Source of the DNA: DATARH01 sp963773625
GTDB lineage: Bacteria; Pseudomonadota; Alphaproteobacteria; ATCC43930; CGMCC-115725
Direction: 5' to 3'
Assembly (NCBI GenBank): GCA_963773625.1
Contig: CAVZCJ010000008.1
Span: 62,001-126,000 of the forward strand
DNA: 64,000 nucleotides
The translations under genes and the position numbers were made by a program. The stretch's first letter is position 1. Each line of letters opens with the position of its first letter. Shown in pieces: positions 26,431-34,398 of this stretch. A model generated the notes under the pieces. It ran no database searches and had not been told where the DNA came from. It saw nothing but the letters and a program-made list of their open reading frames with translations.

Positions 26431-27780
26431 TCACGCTCCAGCCACGGTCAGATCATCGATGCGCAAGGTCGGCGCGTCGGCGCCCGTGCGGAATTCGAGA
26501 TCATTGGCCGCGACCATCCGGGCAAACATGTCCTTAAGGTTGCCGGCGACGGTCATCTCGCTCACCGGGAAGGCGATCGCGCCATTCTCGATCCAAAACC
26601 CCGATGCGCCGCGGCTGTAGTCGCCGGTGACACCGTTGACCCCCATGCCCATCAGCTCGGTTACATATAGCCCACTCTTGATGTCGGCATAAAGCTCCTG
26701 AGGCGTTTGCGCGCCCGCCTCGATCCACACATTGGTGGCGGCCGGCGTCGGCGGCGAGGAGGTGCCGCGTGCGGCGTGGCCGGTGGTCGCCATCTTGAGT
26801 TGCCGCGCCGAACGCAGATCGAGGAGCCAGGTCGTCAGCACGCCCTTGTCGATGAGCGCGCGGCGCCGGTTGGCGATGCCCTCGCCATCGAATGGTCGCG
26901 AGCGCGAACCGCGCCGGCGATGCGGGTCTTCCGTCAACGTGATCGCCTCCGGGAAAATGCGCTCGCCGAGCTTGTCCTTGAGAAAGCTGGTGCCGCGCGC
27001 GATCGACGGGCCCGAGATGGCGCCCAACAGGTGCGACAAGAACGTGCGCGCGACCCGCGGGTCGAACACCACCGGCACCTTGCCGGTCGGCATCTTGCGC
27101 GCGCCGAGCCGCCTCACCGCGCGCTGGGCGGCTTCGCGGCCGACCTCCTCGGCACGGCGCAGATCGCTGCCGTAGACCGCGCTGGCGAAATCGTAGTCGC
27201 GCTCCATGCCGGTATCGGTGCCCGCGATCACCGAGACGCTGACCCCCCAACTCGACCCAGCATAGGAACCGGCGAAGCCGTTGGAGGCGACGAGCGCGGC
27301 GCGCGAGCGGCCCCAGCCGGCGTCGGCACCCTCGGAATTGGTGATCCCTTCGACCGCGAGCGCGGCTTCCTCGGCGGCGCGGGCATGCTCGATCAAGGTC
27401 TCGGCGGTGGGCTCGGAGGCGTCGAAAATGTCGAGCTCTGGCCACTCGTGGGCGACCTGGTCAGGGTCGGCGAGGCCGCAAAAGGGGTCCTCGGGTATCG
27501 CCCGCGCCATTGCGACGGCGCGTTCGACCAGCTCGTCCAGGATGACCGGCTCGCGGTCGCTCGACGATACCATCGCCTGCTGCTTGCCGATGAAGACGCG
27601 CAGGCCGAGATCCTGCGTCTCCGAGCGTTCGAGCTTCTCGGTCTTGCCGAGCCGGCGGGTGTGCGAAAGCGACGTGCCGGCGATCGCCACCGCGTCAGCG
27701 GCGTCGGCGCCGGCCCTCTTCGCCTTGGCGATCAGGTCTTCGAGCAGGTTCAGGACGTCTTGACCATCGGTATCGGGCAT
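26431..27780 (-). CDS. pmbA: TldD/PmbA family metallopeptidase subunit
   Basis: A 449-residue PmbA (TldE)-type protein, the partner that lacks the metal-binding helix of TldD. Family features include the N-terminal EDLIAKAKRAGADAADAVAI, GLRVFIGKQQAMVSSSD, GSYAGSSWGVSVSVIAG, VVFDPRVARTFLSHLLGAISG, GTSSPPTPAATNVWIEAG and the terminal YSRGASGFWIENG. Known TldD/TldE heterodimers are proteases that mature small peptides. A tldD gene lies separately at 36.5-38.0 kb in this window, so both halves are present. It lies 13 bases after ubiD. Confidence 0.9.
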   Translation of the reverse strand: MPDTDGQDVLNLLEDLIAKAKRAGADAADAVAIAGTSLSHTRRLGKTEKLERSETQDLGLRVFIGKQQAMVSSSDREPVILDELVERAVAMARAIPEDPFCGLADPDQVAHEWPELDIFDASEPTAETLIEHARAAEEAALAVEGITNSEGADAGWGRSRAALVASNGFAGSYAGSSWGVSVSVIAGTDTGMERDYDFASAVYGSDLRRAEEVGREAAQRAVRRLGARKMPTGKVPVVFDPRVARTFLSHLLGAISGPSIARGTSFLKDKLGERIFPEAITLTEDPHRRRGSRSRPFDGEGIANRRRALIDKGVLTTWLLDLRSARQLKMATTGHAARGTSSPPTPAATNVWIEAGAQTPQELYADIKSGLYVTELMGMGVNGVTGDYSRGASGFWIENGAIAFPVSEMTVAGNLKDMFARMVAANDLEFRTGADAPTLRIDDLTVAGA

Positions 27781-27793
27781 TTGAACTCCAGAC

Positions 27794-29299
27794 CTATTTC
27801 CAGATCGGCTTGCCGCTGCCCGGCAACCCGTAGCTCGGCCATTTGCGGGTGACTTCATCGATCACCGCGTCGGCCATGCGGATCGGCGTGCCCCAGGTAC
27901 GCGTCGTCTCGGGCGGCAGCTTGGTGGTGGCGTCGAGGCCGATCTTGCCGCCAAGCCCGGATTCGGGAGAGGCAAAGTCGAGATAATCAATCGGGGTGTT
28001 ATCCACCAGGGTGACGTCGCGCACCGGGTCCATGCGCGTCGAGATCGCCCACATCACGTCCTTCCAATCGCGCGCGGCGATATCCTCGTCCACCACGATG
28101 ACGAACTTCGTGTACATGAACTGGCGCAGAAACGACCAAATGCCGAACATGATCCGCTTAGCTTGGCCGGGATAGGTCTTGCGGATCGAGACGACCGCGA
28201 TGCGGTAGGAGCAGCCCTCGGGCGGCAGCCAGAAATCGACGATGTCGGGGAATTGCTGCTGGAGGAGGGGGACGAACACCTCGTTCAGCGCCTCGCCGAG
28301 AATCGACGGCTCGTCGGGCGGCCGGCCTGTGAAGGTCGAGAGGTAGATCGGGTCGCGCCGCATGGTGATGGCGCTCACGCGAAACACGGGGAAGCGTTCG
28401 ACCGAATTGTAGAACCCGGTGTGGTCGCCGTACGGGCCCTCGTCACCGTATTCGTCGAGCGATACATGGCCCTCGAGGACGATCTCGGCCTCGGCCGGGA
28501 CCTTGAGCGGCACCGTCTTGCAGTCGACGAGGTCGACCCGCTTGCCGCGTAACAGGCCGGCGAACTGGTATTCGGACAAGGTGTCTGGCACCGGCGTCAC
28601 CGCGGCGAGGATCGTGCCCGGGTCGGCGCCGATCACTGCGGCGGCGGGCAGCGGCTCGGTCTTTTCCTTCGACCAGCGCTGGTGGTGCTGCGCGCCGCCG
28701 CGGTGCCGCAGCCAGCGCATCAAGGTCGTGTCGCGGCCGGTGACCTGCAGCCGGTAGATGCCAAGGTTGAACCCATCTTCGCGGCGCGTACCCGGGCCTT
28801 TGGTGACGATCAGCGGCCAAGTGACGAGGGGCGCCGGCTCGCCCGGCCAGCAGGTCTGGATCGGAAGTTTTCCCAAATCGATATCGCCGCCGGTCAGCAC
28901 GATCTCCTGGCACGGCGCGCCGCCCAAGGTGCGCGGGCGCATCGCCATCGCGGTCTTCAAGAGCGGAAGCATTTCCAGCGCCTCGCGCCAGCCGCCGGGC
29001 GGCTCGGGCTGCTTGAGAAAAGCCAGGGTCTCGCCGACCTCGCGCAGTTGGTGCGGCTCGCGGTCCATGCCCCAGGCGACCCGCTCGACCGTGCCGAACA
29101 GGTTGACCAGCACTGGCATCGCGTATTTGCCGCCGGGGCCGACGACATTCTCGAATAGTACCGCCGGCCCGCCCTCGGCGAGGAGGCGGGTCTGGATCTC
29201 GGTCATCTCGAGCACCGGCGTTACCGCTTCCTTGACGCGGACGAGCCGTTGGCTCGCCTCGAGCCGGGCGATGAAGTCGCGCAGGCTGGCGTAGGGCAT
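27794..29299 (-). CDS. ubiD: UbiD family decarboxylase
   Basis: A 501-residue UbiD, a prenylated-flavin-dependent decarboxylase acting on 3-polyprenyl-4-hydroxybenzoate in ubiquinone synthesis. Visible motifs: LREVGETLAFL, LPIQTCWPGEPAPLVTWPL, FNLGIYRLQVTGRDTTLMRWL, EIVLEGHVSLDEYGDEGPYGDHTGFY, and DEPSILGEALNEVFVPLLQ. ATG 29299 is the family start. The same operon carries ubiA at its head, so substrate supply fits. The UbiX flavin prenyltransferase was not found in the window. Confidence 0.93.
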   Translation of the reverse strand: MPYASLRDFIARLEASQRLVRVKEAVTPVLEMTEIQTRLLAEGGPAVLFENVVGPGGKYAMPVLVNLFGTVERVAWGMDREPHQLREVGETLAFLKQPEPPGGWREALEMLPLLKTAMAMRPRTLGGAPCQEIVLTGGDIDLGKLPIQTCWPGEPAPLVTWPLIVTKGPGTRREDGFNLGIYRLQVTGRDTTLMRWLRHRGGAQHHQRWSKEKTEPLPAAAVIGADPGTILAAVTPVPDTLSEYQFAGLLRGKRVDLVDCKTVPLKVPAEAEIVLEGHVSLDEYGDEGPYGDHTGFYNSVERFPVFRVSAITMRRDPIYLSTFTGRPPDEPSILGEALNEVFVPLLQQQFPDIVDFWLPPEGCSYRIAVVSIRKTYPGQAKRIMFGIWSFLRQFMYTKFVIVVDEDIAARDWKDVMWAISTRMDPVRDVTLVDNTPIDYLDFASPESGLGGKIGLDATTKLPPETTRTWGTPIRMADAVIDEVTRKWPSYGLPGSGKPIWK

Positions 29300-29303
29300 T
29301 GCC

Positions 29304-30482
29304 CTATATAGGCGCTGCCGCCGGAGACCGCGAGCGCAAGGCAAAGAGCGAGGCGAAGGCGGCAAGGCAGAGCCCCGCAGACACGGCGATGGCGGCGGTG
29401 CCGACCCGGTCGATCAGCAGTCCGAACAAAAACGGCGCCGCCGACTCGGCGATGCGCGTCGGCACCGCCAATAGACCGGTGCGCCTGCCGTAACCGCTCG
29501 GCCCGAACAGCGCGAGTGGAAGGGTGCCCCCGGCAATCGTCAGCATGCCGTTCCCGGCGCCGTGCAGGATCGCGAAGAAGGTGATCCCCGCGGGCCCGAG
29601 CAGCGCCATGCAGCCGGCGCCGAGGGGATGGAGCAGCGCGGCGACCCGCGCCGGGATCAGCGGGTGGAACGAGCGCAGGATGCCGAATTCGAAGAGCCGC
29701 GCCCCGACCTGCGCCGGGCCGACCAGTGCCCCGGCGGCGATCGCCGCGATCTCGGTCGCGCCAGCGCCCTCCAGCAGGCGCGGCAAATGTGCCGCAAGCG
29801 CGCCGCTGACGAAGCGAGTCGCCGCGAAGAACAAGGCGAGGACGAGCATCGCGCCGCGCTGGAACCCGGCCGCGTCGCCCGTGCCGGCTTTCTCGGCTTC
29901 CCGCATCGGCGGCTCGGTCGGTGCGGCGGGGATCAGCAGCCAGTTGACCGGCATGCAGAGAAAGAAGTTGAGCGCCGCCCAGAAAAAGCACGTCTCGCGC
30001 CAGCCGAAATGCTGCAGCATGAAGGCGCTGACCGGCCAGCCGATGGTGCTGGCGAAGCCGGCGAACAGGGTGATGCCGGTGATCGGCGCCCGTGCGCCCA
30101 GTCCGTAAAGCCGGGTCAAGGTCGCGAAGGCCGGGCTATAAAGCCCCATCGCCGTACCGACGCCGAGGACAAGCCAGGCGGCGCAGAGCCCGACCGTACC
30201 CTGGGCCAGGCCAAGCATCGCCAAGCCGCCCGCCAGCACGACATTCGACAAGGTCAGCACTGGCCGCCCGCCCTGACGGTCGATGACGCGGCCGACCAGC
30301 GGCGCCAACCCGCTCGACAGCAGCAGGGCGATCGAGAAGATGCCGAAGAATAGGCTCGGCGCCAGGCCCAGCGACTTGGCGATCGGCGCGCCGAGGATCG
30401 CCGGCAGGTAATAGCTCGACGCCCAAGCAAGTGTCTGGGTTGAGCCCAGCGCGGCGACGACGACGCTCTTGCTGTCTTTCAT
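29304..30482 (-). CDS. MFS transporter
   Basis: A 392-residue major facilitator superfamily protein with twelve predicted helices. The loop between helices 2 and 3 is GRVIDRQGGRPVL, a good match to the MFS motif A region, and the mirrored loop near residue 350 is LFGLLIDRVG. No substrate-specific motif is recognised. ATG 30482 overlaps the stop of the methyltransferase gene by four bases and the stop lies four bases before ubiD, so it is embedded in the ubiA-to-acyltransferase operon. Confidence 0.85.
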   Translation of the reverse strand: MKDSKSVVVAALGSTQTLAWASSYYLPAILGAPIAKSLGLAPSLFFGIFSIALLLSSGLAPLVGRVIDRQGGRPVLTLSNVVLAGGLAMLGLAQGTVGLCAAWLVLGVGTAMGLYSPAFATLTRLYGLGARAPITGITLFAGFASTIGWPVSAFMLQHFGWRETCFFWAALNFFLCMPVNWLLIPAAPTEPPMREAEKAGTGDAAGFQRGAMLVLALFFAATRFVSGALAAHLPRLLEGAGATEIAAIAAGALVGPAQVGARLFEFGILRSFHPLIPARVAALLHPLGAGCMALLGPAGITFFAILHGAGNGMLTIAGGTLPLALFGPSGYGRRTGLLAVPTRIAESAAPFLFGLLIDRVGTAAIAVSAGLCLAAFASLFALRSRSPAAAPI

Positions 30483-31135
30483 TCCGGCAGCACTTCCCAC
30501 ACCACGCCCTCGCGCGCCTCGCGATCTTCGAGCTCGCGGCTGACCGGCACAACATAGCGCGCCCGCTCGATCAGCCCCTCGCGCGGCAGATACGCACGTC
30601 CCGGATCGCCGAGCAGCGCCAGTCTGCCCCGCGCTGCGACACGTCGCAGCAGTCCGATCGCCCGCGACGCCATCGGCTCCTCGTAGCAGACATCGCCCGC
30701 CAGCACGACCGGCCAGCCGATGACCGTGCGAGCGAGCATGTCGCGCGTCTCAACCTGGAGGGTGACGCCGTTGAGCTCTGCGTTGAGCGCGATCGCAGCG
30801 GCGGCGAACGGATCGATATCGGCGGCGACGACGCGCGCCGCGCCGGCCTTGGCCGCGGCGATGGCGACGATTCCGGAGCCGGAGCAGATGTCGAGCACCT
30901 CCTTGCCGGCGACGGTGTCGGGATGGTCGAGCAGATAGCGGGCGACCGCCTGCCCGCCGGCCCAGGCGAAGGCCCAGAACGGCGGCGGCGTCCCCCAGCG
31001 CGACAGGCTCACCTCGGTCGCCTGCCAGATCGGGGTGATCTCGGTGGCGAGATGCAGGTGAATCTCCGGCGCCAACGGTGGGACGGCAATCGCCGTGTTG
31101 GCGCGAACGAATTCGGCGGAATTGGTGTCAGACAA
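30479..31135 (-). CDS. Class I SAM methyltransferase (Nnt1/ETFB lysine methyltransferase-like)
   Basis: A 218-residue methyltransferase of the group that includes the lysine methyltransferases of electron transfer flavoprotein. Motif I is EVLDICSGSGIVAIAAAKAGA, strand 2 ends in VAADIDPFA, and post-motif sequence reads VVLAGDVCYEEPMA (acidic DxCY-like loop). The N-terminal ITPIWQATEVSLSRWG and PPFWAFAWAGGQAVARYLLDHP are typical of this seven-beta-strand family with protein substrates. The substrate is not known here. It overlaps the ubiA stop by eight bases and the MFS gene start by four. Confidence 0.8.
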   Translation of the reverse strand: MSDTNSAEFVRANTAIAVPPLAPEIHLHLATEITPIWQATEVSLSRWGTPPPFWAFAWAGGQAVARYLLDHPDTVAGKEVLDICSGSGIVAIAAAKAGAARVVAADIDPFAAAAIALNAELNGVTLQVETRDMLARTVIGWPVVLAGDVCYEEPMASRAIGLLRRVAARGRLALLGDPGRAYLPREGLIERARYVVPVSRELEDREAREGVVWEVLPE

Positions 31136-32051
31136 GGTGACCCACGACGATGCAGGCGAGGATCAGCCAGCCGACAATCCGGTTGGAACGGAATTTCTTC
31201 AGGCAGTCGATCGGGTCGCCGGTATTGACCGCCGCCGCCTGCCAGGCGAGCTGCGCGGCGGCCATCGCGGCGCCGGCGAGAAAGACCGGATTGAGGCCGG
31301 CGGCGATGCCGGCCGCCACCCAGAACGCGATCGCGAGCCCATAGAACCCGAAGAGGAACGGGCGCGTCCGTTCGCCGAGCGCCAGGGCCGAGGATTTGAC
31401 GCCGATGCGCGCGTCGTCCTCCTTGTCCTGGTGCGCGTAAATCGTGTCGTAGCCCAGCGTCCAGAAAATGCCGCCGAAATAGAGCAGCACCGGCGGCCAG
31501 GCGAGGCTGCCGGTCATCGCAGCCCAGCCCAGGAGCGCGCCCCAATTGAAGTTGAGGCCGAGGAAAAGCTGCGGCCAATAGGTGATGCGCTTCATGAACG
31601 GGTAGGTCGCGATCAGCGCGAGCACGGCGATGCCGAGAACGATGCTGGTGCGGTTGAAGCTGAGCAGGATCGCCGCGCCGACCGCGAGCTGCGCCGCCAT
31701 GAAGGCCAGCGCCTGCTTGACCGAGACGCGGCCGCTGGGGATCGGGCGAAGGCGGGTGCGCGCGACCTTGCCGTCGTAATCGCGGTCGGCGATGTCGTTC
31801 AGGGTGCAGCCGGCGCCGCGCATGACCACGGAGCCGATGGCGAACAGCAGCAACAGCCAGGGGTCGGGCCAACGCGGCCCGGCGAGCGCGATCCCCCACC
31901 AGCCGGGGAACAGCAAGAGCCACGTGCCAATGGGCCGGTCGAGCCGGGCGAGCCGTGCGTAAGGCTCCGCCCAGCGCGGCAGCAGCCGGTCGACCCAATC
32001 GCCGGCATGGATGTCGGTCGGATCGGCGTTTTTCCCGATGGCCTCGCTCAT
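31128..32051 (-). CDS. ubiA: 4-hydroxybenzoate polyprenyltransferase
   Basis: UbiA attaches the polyprenyl tail to 4-hydroxybenzoate in the inner membrane, the first membrane step of ubiquinone synthesis. The 307-residue protein has the two Mg-binding Asp-rich loops NDIADRDYDGKVARTRLRP and YAHQDKEDDARIGVKSSA, with LDRPIGTWLLLFPGWWG at the N-terminus and eight or nine hydrophobic helices. It is the first gene of the long minus-strand operon, divergent from rsmE with 49 bases between the ATG and the TTG used for rsmE. Confidence 0.95.
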   Translation of the reverse strand: MSEAIGKNADPTDIHAGDWVDRLLPRWAEPYARLARLDRPIGTWLLLFPGWWGIALAGPRWPDPWLLLLFAIGSVVMRGAGCTLNDIADRDYDGKVARTRLRPIPSGRVSVKQALAFMAAQLAVGAAILLSFNRTSIVLGIAVLALIATYPFMKRITYWPQLFLGLNFNWGALLGWAAMTGSLAWPPVLLYFGGIFWTLGYDTIYAHQDKEDDARIGVKSSALALGERTRPFLFGFYGLAIAFWVAAGIAAGLNPVFLAGAAMAAAQLAWQAAAVNTGDPIDCLKKFRSNRIVGWLILACIVVGHLV

Positions 32052-32100
32052 CGGTTAATCTTGGGCCGGTGAGCGAAGGTTCTCAAGCCAGGCGGCTCGA

Positions 32101-32853
32101 TTGACCAAGAGAGCGGTGACCCGGCTCTACCTTTCTGACGCACTCGCCGAAGGCGGGATGGCGGAGATCGACGCCGCGCAGACGCACCGGCTGCGCCATG
32201 TGTTGCGGCTCGGTCCAGGCGCGGCTGTCGCCGGTTTCAATGCTCGAGACGGCGAGTTCCACTGCCGGGTCGCGGAGCTCGGCCGCAACAGCGGGTCGCT
32301 CGCCATCGAAGCGAGGCTGCGGGCGCCTGAGCCGGAAGCCGATTTGTGGCTGCTGTTCGCGCCGATCAAGCGGCTGCGGCTCGACTGGCTGATCGAGAAG
32401 GGAACCGAGCTTGGGGTTTCGGTCTTTATCCCGGTGATGACCGAGCGCACGCTGGCGGAGCGGCTCAACCGCGAGCGCCTCGCCGCCCATGCCATCGCCG
32501 CGGTGGAGCAGAGCGAGCGCCTGTCGGTACCCGAGATTCGCGCCGCAGAGCGGCTGTCGAAGCTGCTCTCCGATTGGGATTCCTCCCGCAGCCTGGTCGT
32601 CTGCGACGAGACCGGGGGCGGCGAGCCGATCGCCGACGCCGTAGGCAAACTGCCGCCCGGCGGGCCAGCGGCGCTCCTCATCGGGCCCGAAGGCGGCTTT
32701 ACCCAGAGGGAACTTGACGCTTTCGCCGATCTCCCGTTTGTTACCCGCGTCGGGCTCGGTCCCCGCGTGTTGCGCGCCGAGACCGCAGCGCTCGCCGCCC
32801 TAGCGGCGTTCCAGGCAATCGCCGGAGACTGGCGCCGCTTTCGCCCCAACTGA
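32101..32853 (+). CDS. rsmE: 16S rRNA (uracil1498-N3)-methyltransferase
   Basis: RsmE methylates U1498 of 16S rRNA. The 250-residue SPOUT-fold protein has the N-terminal PUA-like part (HRLRHVLRLGPGAAV), IKRLRLDWLIEKGTELGV, SERLSVPEI, LLIGPEGGFTQRELDAF and the C-terminal knot LGPRVLRAETAALAAL. TTG 32101 is the longest start; GTG 32116 with AAGAGAG just upstream gives a start (VTRLYLSD) as common in the family and may be the real one. gshA follows 69 bases later. Confidence 0.93.
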   Translation: MTKRAVTRLYLSDALAEGGMAEIDAAQTHRLRHVLRLGPGAAVAGFNARDGEFHCRVAELGRNSGSLAIEARLRAPEPEADLWLLFAPIKRLRLDWLIEKGTELGVSVFIPVMTERTLAERLNRERLAAHAIAAVEQSERLSVPEIRAAERLSKLLSDWDSSRSLVVCDETGGGEPIADAVGKLPPGGPAALLIGPEGGFTQRELDAFADLPFVTRVGLGPRVLRAETAALAALAAFQAIAGDWRRFRPN

Positions 32854-32922
32854 CGGCCCAGGGGTTGCCTATCGCGGCGTTCGCCCGATCTATTGTCATG
32901 CACCTTGGAGTATCGTCGACAT

Positions 32923-34290
32923 ATGTCCGCCCCGCCTAAATCGCCCGGAGCGCCGATCACCAGCAAGCGGCAGCTCGTCGAGTACCACGAGTCCGGCAAC
33001 AAGCCGCCCTCGGCGTGGCGGGTCGGCACCGAACACGAAAAGTTCGTGTTTCGGCACAGCGATCTGCAGCGGGTGCCCTACGAAGGGCCGGATGGGATCG
33101 GCGCGCTGCTGCAGGGAATGCTGCGCTTCGGCTGGGACCCGGTCATCGAGGCCGGCAATATCATCGCGCTCGAAAACGACGCGCGATGTTCGATCACCCT
33201 GGAGCCGGGCGGGCAGTTCGAGCTGTCGGGTGCGCCGCTCGAAACCATCCACCAGACCTGCGATGAGGTGCACGAGCACCTGCGTCAGGTGAGGGAGGTT
33301 TGCGACGAGCTGGGCCTCGGCATGCTCGGGCTCGGCTTCGATCCGAAATCGCGGCGCGAGGACGTCAGCTGGATGCCCAAGGGGCGCTACCGGATCATGC
33401 GCGCCTACATGCCGAAAAAGGGCCAGCTCGGGCTCGACATGATGCTGCGCACCTGCACGGTGCAGGCGAATCTCGACTACCAATCCGAAGCCGACATGGT
33501 GAAGAAGTTCCGCGCCAGCCTGGCCTTGCAGCCGGTGGCGGCGGCGCTCTTCGCCAACTCGCCGTTCACCGAAGGCAAGCCCAACGGGTTCCAGAGCTAC
33601 CGCAGCTTTGTGTGGACCGATCTCGACCCCGATCGCAGCGGCATGGTGCCGTTTGTCTTCGAGGACGGGTTCGGCTTCGAGCGCTATGTCGACTACCTGC
33701 TCGATGTGCCGATGTATTTCGTCTACCGCGACGGCAACTACATCGACGCCAGCGGTCAGTCGTTTCGCGATTTCATGGCCGGAAAGTTGCCGGCCCTGCC
33801 GGGCGAAATGCCGACGATGACCGACTGGGTCGATCATTCGACGACGGCGTTCCCCGAAGTTCGCCTCAAGACCTATCTCGAAATGCGCGGCGCCGACGGC
33901 GGACCGTGGCGGCGGCTCTGCGCGCTGCCGGCGCTATGGGTCGGGCTGCTCTACGACCAGGCCGCGCTCGACGCCGCCTACGACCTTATCGCCGATTGGA
34001 GCGAGGCGGAGCGCGAGGCGATCCGCCGCGAGGTGCCGAAGATGGGGCTCGACGCCCGCATTCGCAGCCGCACCCTGCGCGACGTCGCGCTCGAAGTGCT
34101 CGACATCGCCCGGGAGGGGCTGCACCGCCGCGCCCGGCGCGACCGCGCCGGCGAGGACGAGACGCATTTTCTCGACACGCTGTTCTCGATCGCCGGCTCG
34201 GGCCGCACCCCGGCCGCCGAGATGCTCGAAGATTTCAACACCCGCTGGAACGGCAATCTCGAGCGGCTCTATACCGACTACGCGTACTAG
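32923..34290 (+). CDS. gshA: Glutamate-cysteine ligase (plant/alphaproteobacterial type)
   Basis: GshA forms gamma-glutamylcysteine, the first step of glutathione synthesis. The 455-residue protein is of the alphaproteobacterial/plant-type class: WRVGTEHEKFVFR, SITLEPGGQFELSGAPLETIH, MPKGRYRIMRAYMPKKG, LDMMLRTCTVQANLDY, FANSPFTEGKPNG, YVDYLLDVPMYFVYRDG and the C-terminal TYLEMRGADGGPW. ATG 32923 was chosen; a TTG at 32893 would add ten residues. A long inverted repeat follows the stop. Confidence 0.95.
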   Translation: MSAPPKSPGAPITSKRQLVEYHESGNKPPSAWRVGTEHEKFVFRHSDLQRVPYEGPDGIGALLQGMLRFGWDPVIEAGNIIALENDARCSITLEPGGQFELSGAPLETIHQTCDEVHEHLRQVREVCDELGLGMLGLGFDPKSRREDVSWMPKGRYRIMRAYMPKKGQLGLDMMLRTCTVQANLDYQSEADMVKKFRASLALQPVAAALFANSPFTEGKPNGFQSYRSFVWTDLDPDRSGMVPFVFEDGFGFERYVDYLLDVPMYFVYRDGNYIDASGQSFRDFMAGKLPALPGEMPTMTDWVDHSTTAFPEVRLKTYLEMRGADGGPWRRLCALPALWVGLLYDQAALDAAYDLIADWSEAEREAIRREVPKMGLDARIRSRTLRDVALEVLDIAREGLHRRARRDRAGEDETHFLDTLFSIAGSGRTPAAEMLEDFNTRWNGNLERLYTDYAY

Positions 34291-34316
34291 GCCTGCCGAT
34301 GTTCCTTGATCGTCCT

Positions 34317-34383
34317 CCCTGCGAAAGCGGGGATCCAGGGCGAGAACGGGGCAATCGCCCCTGGACCCCCGCTTTCGCAGGGG
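34317..34383. repeat. 67-bp intergenic inverted repeat
   Basis: Left arm CCCTGCGAAAGCGGGGATCC from 34317 pairs with the right arm ending at 34383 (CCGCTTTCGCAGGG on the plus strand) with one or two mismatches and an 11-base loop, forming a stem of about 27 pairs. It lies between the convergent gshA and glycosidase genes, has no U-run, and its core GCGAAAGCGGG resembles the dispersed palindromic repeats often found between genes in alphaproteobacteria. It may end transcription from both sides. Confidence 0.7.
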
Positions 34384-34398
34384 AAACGAACGGAAGGG

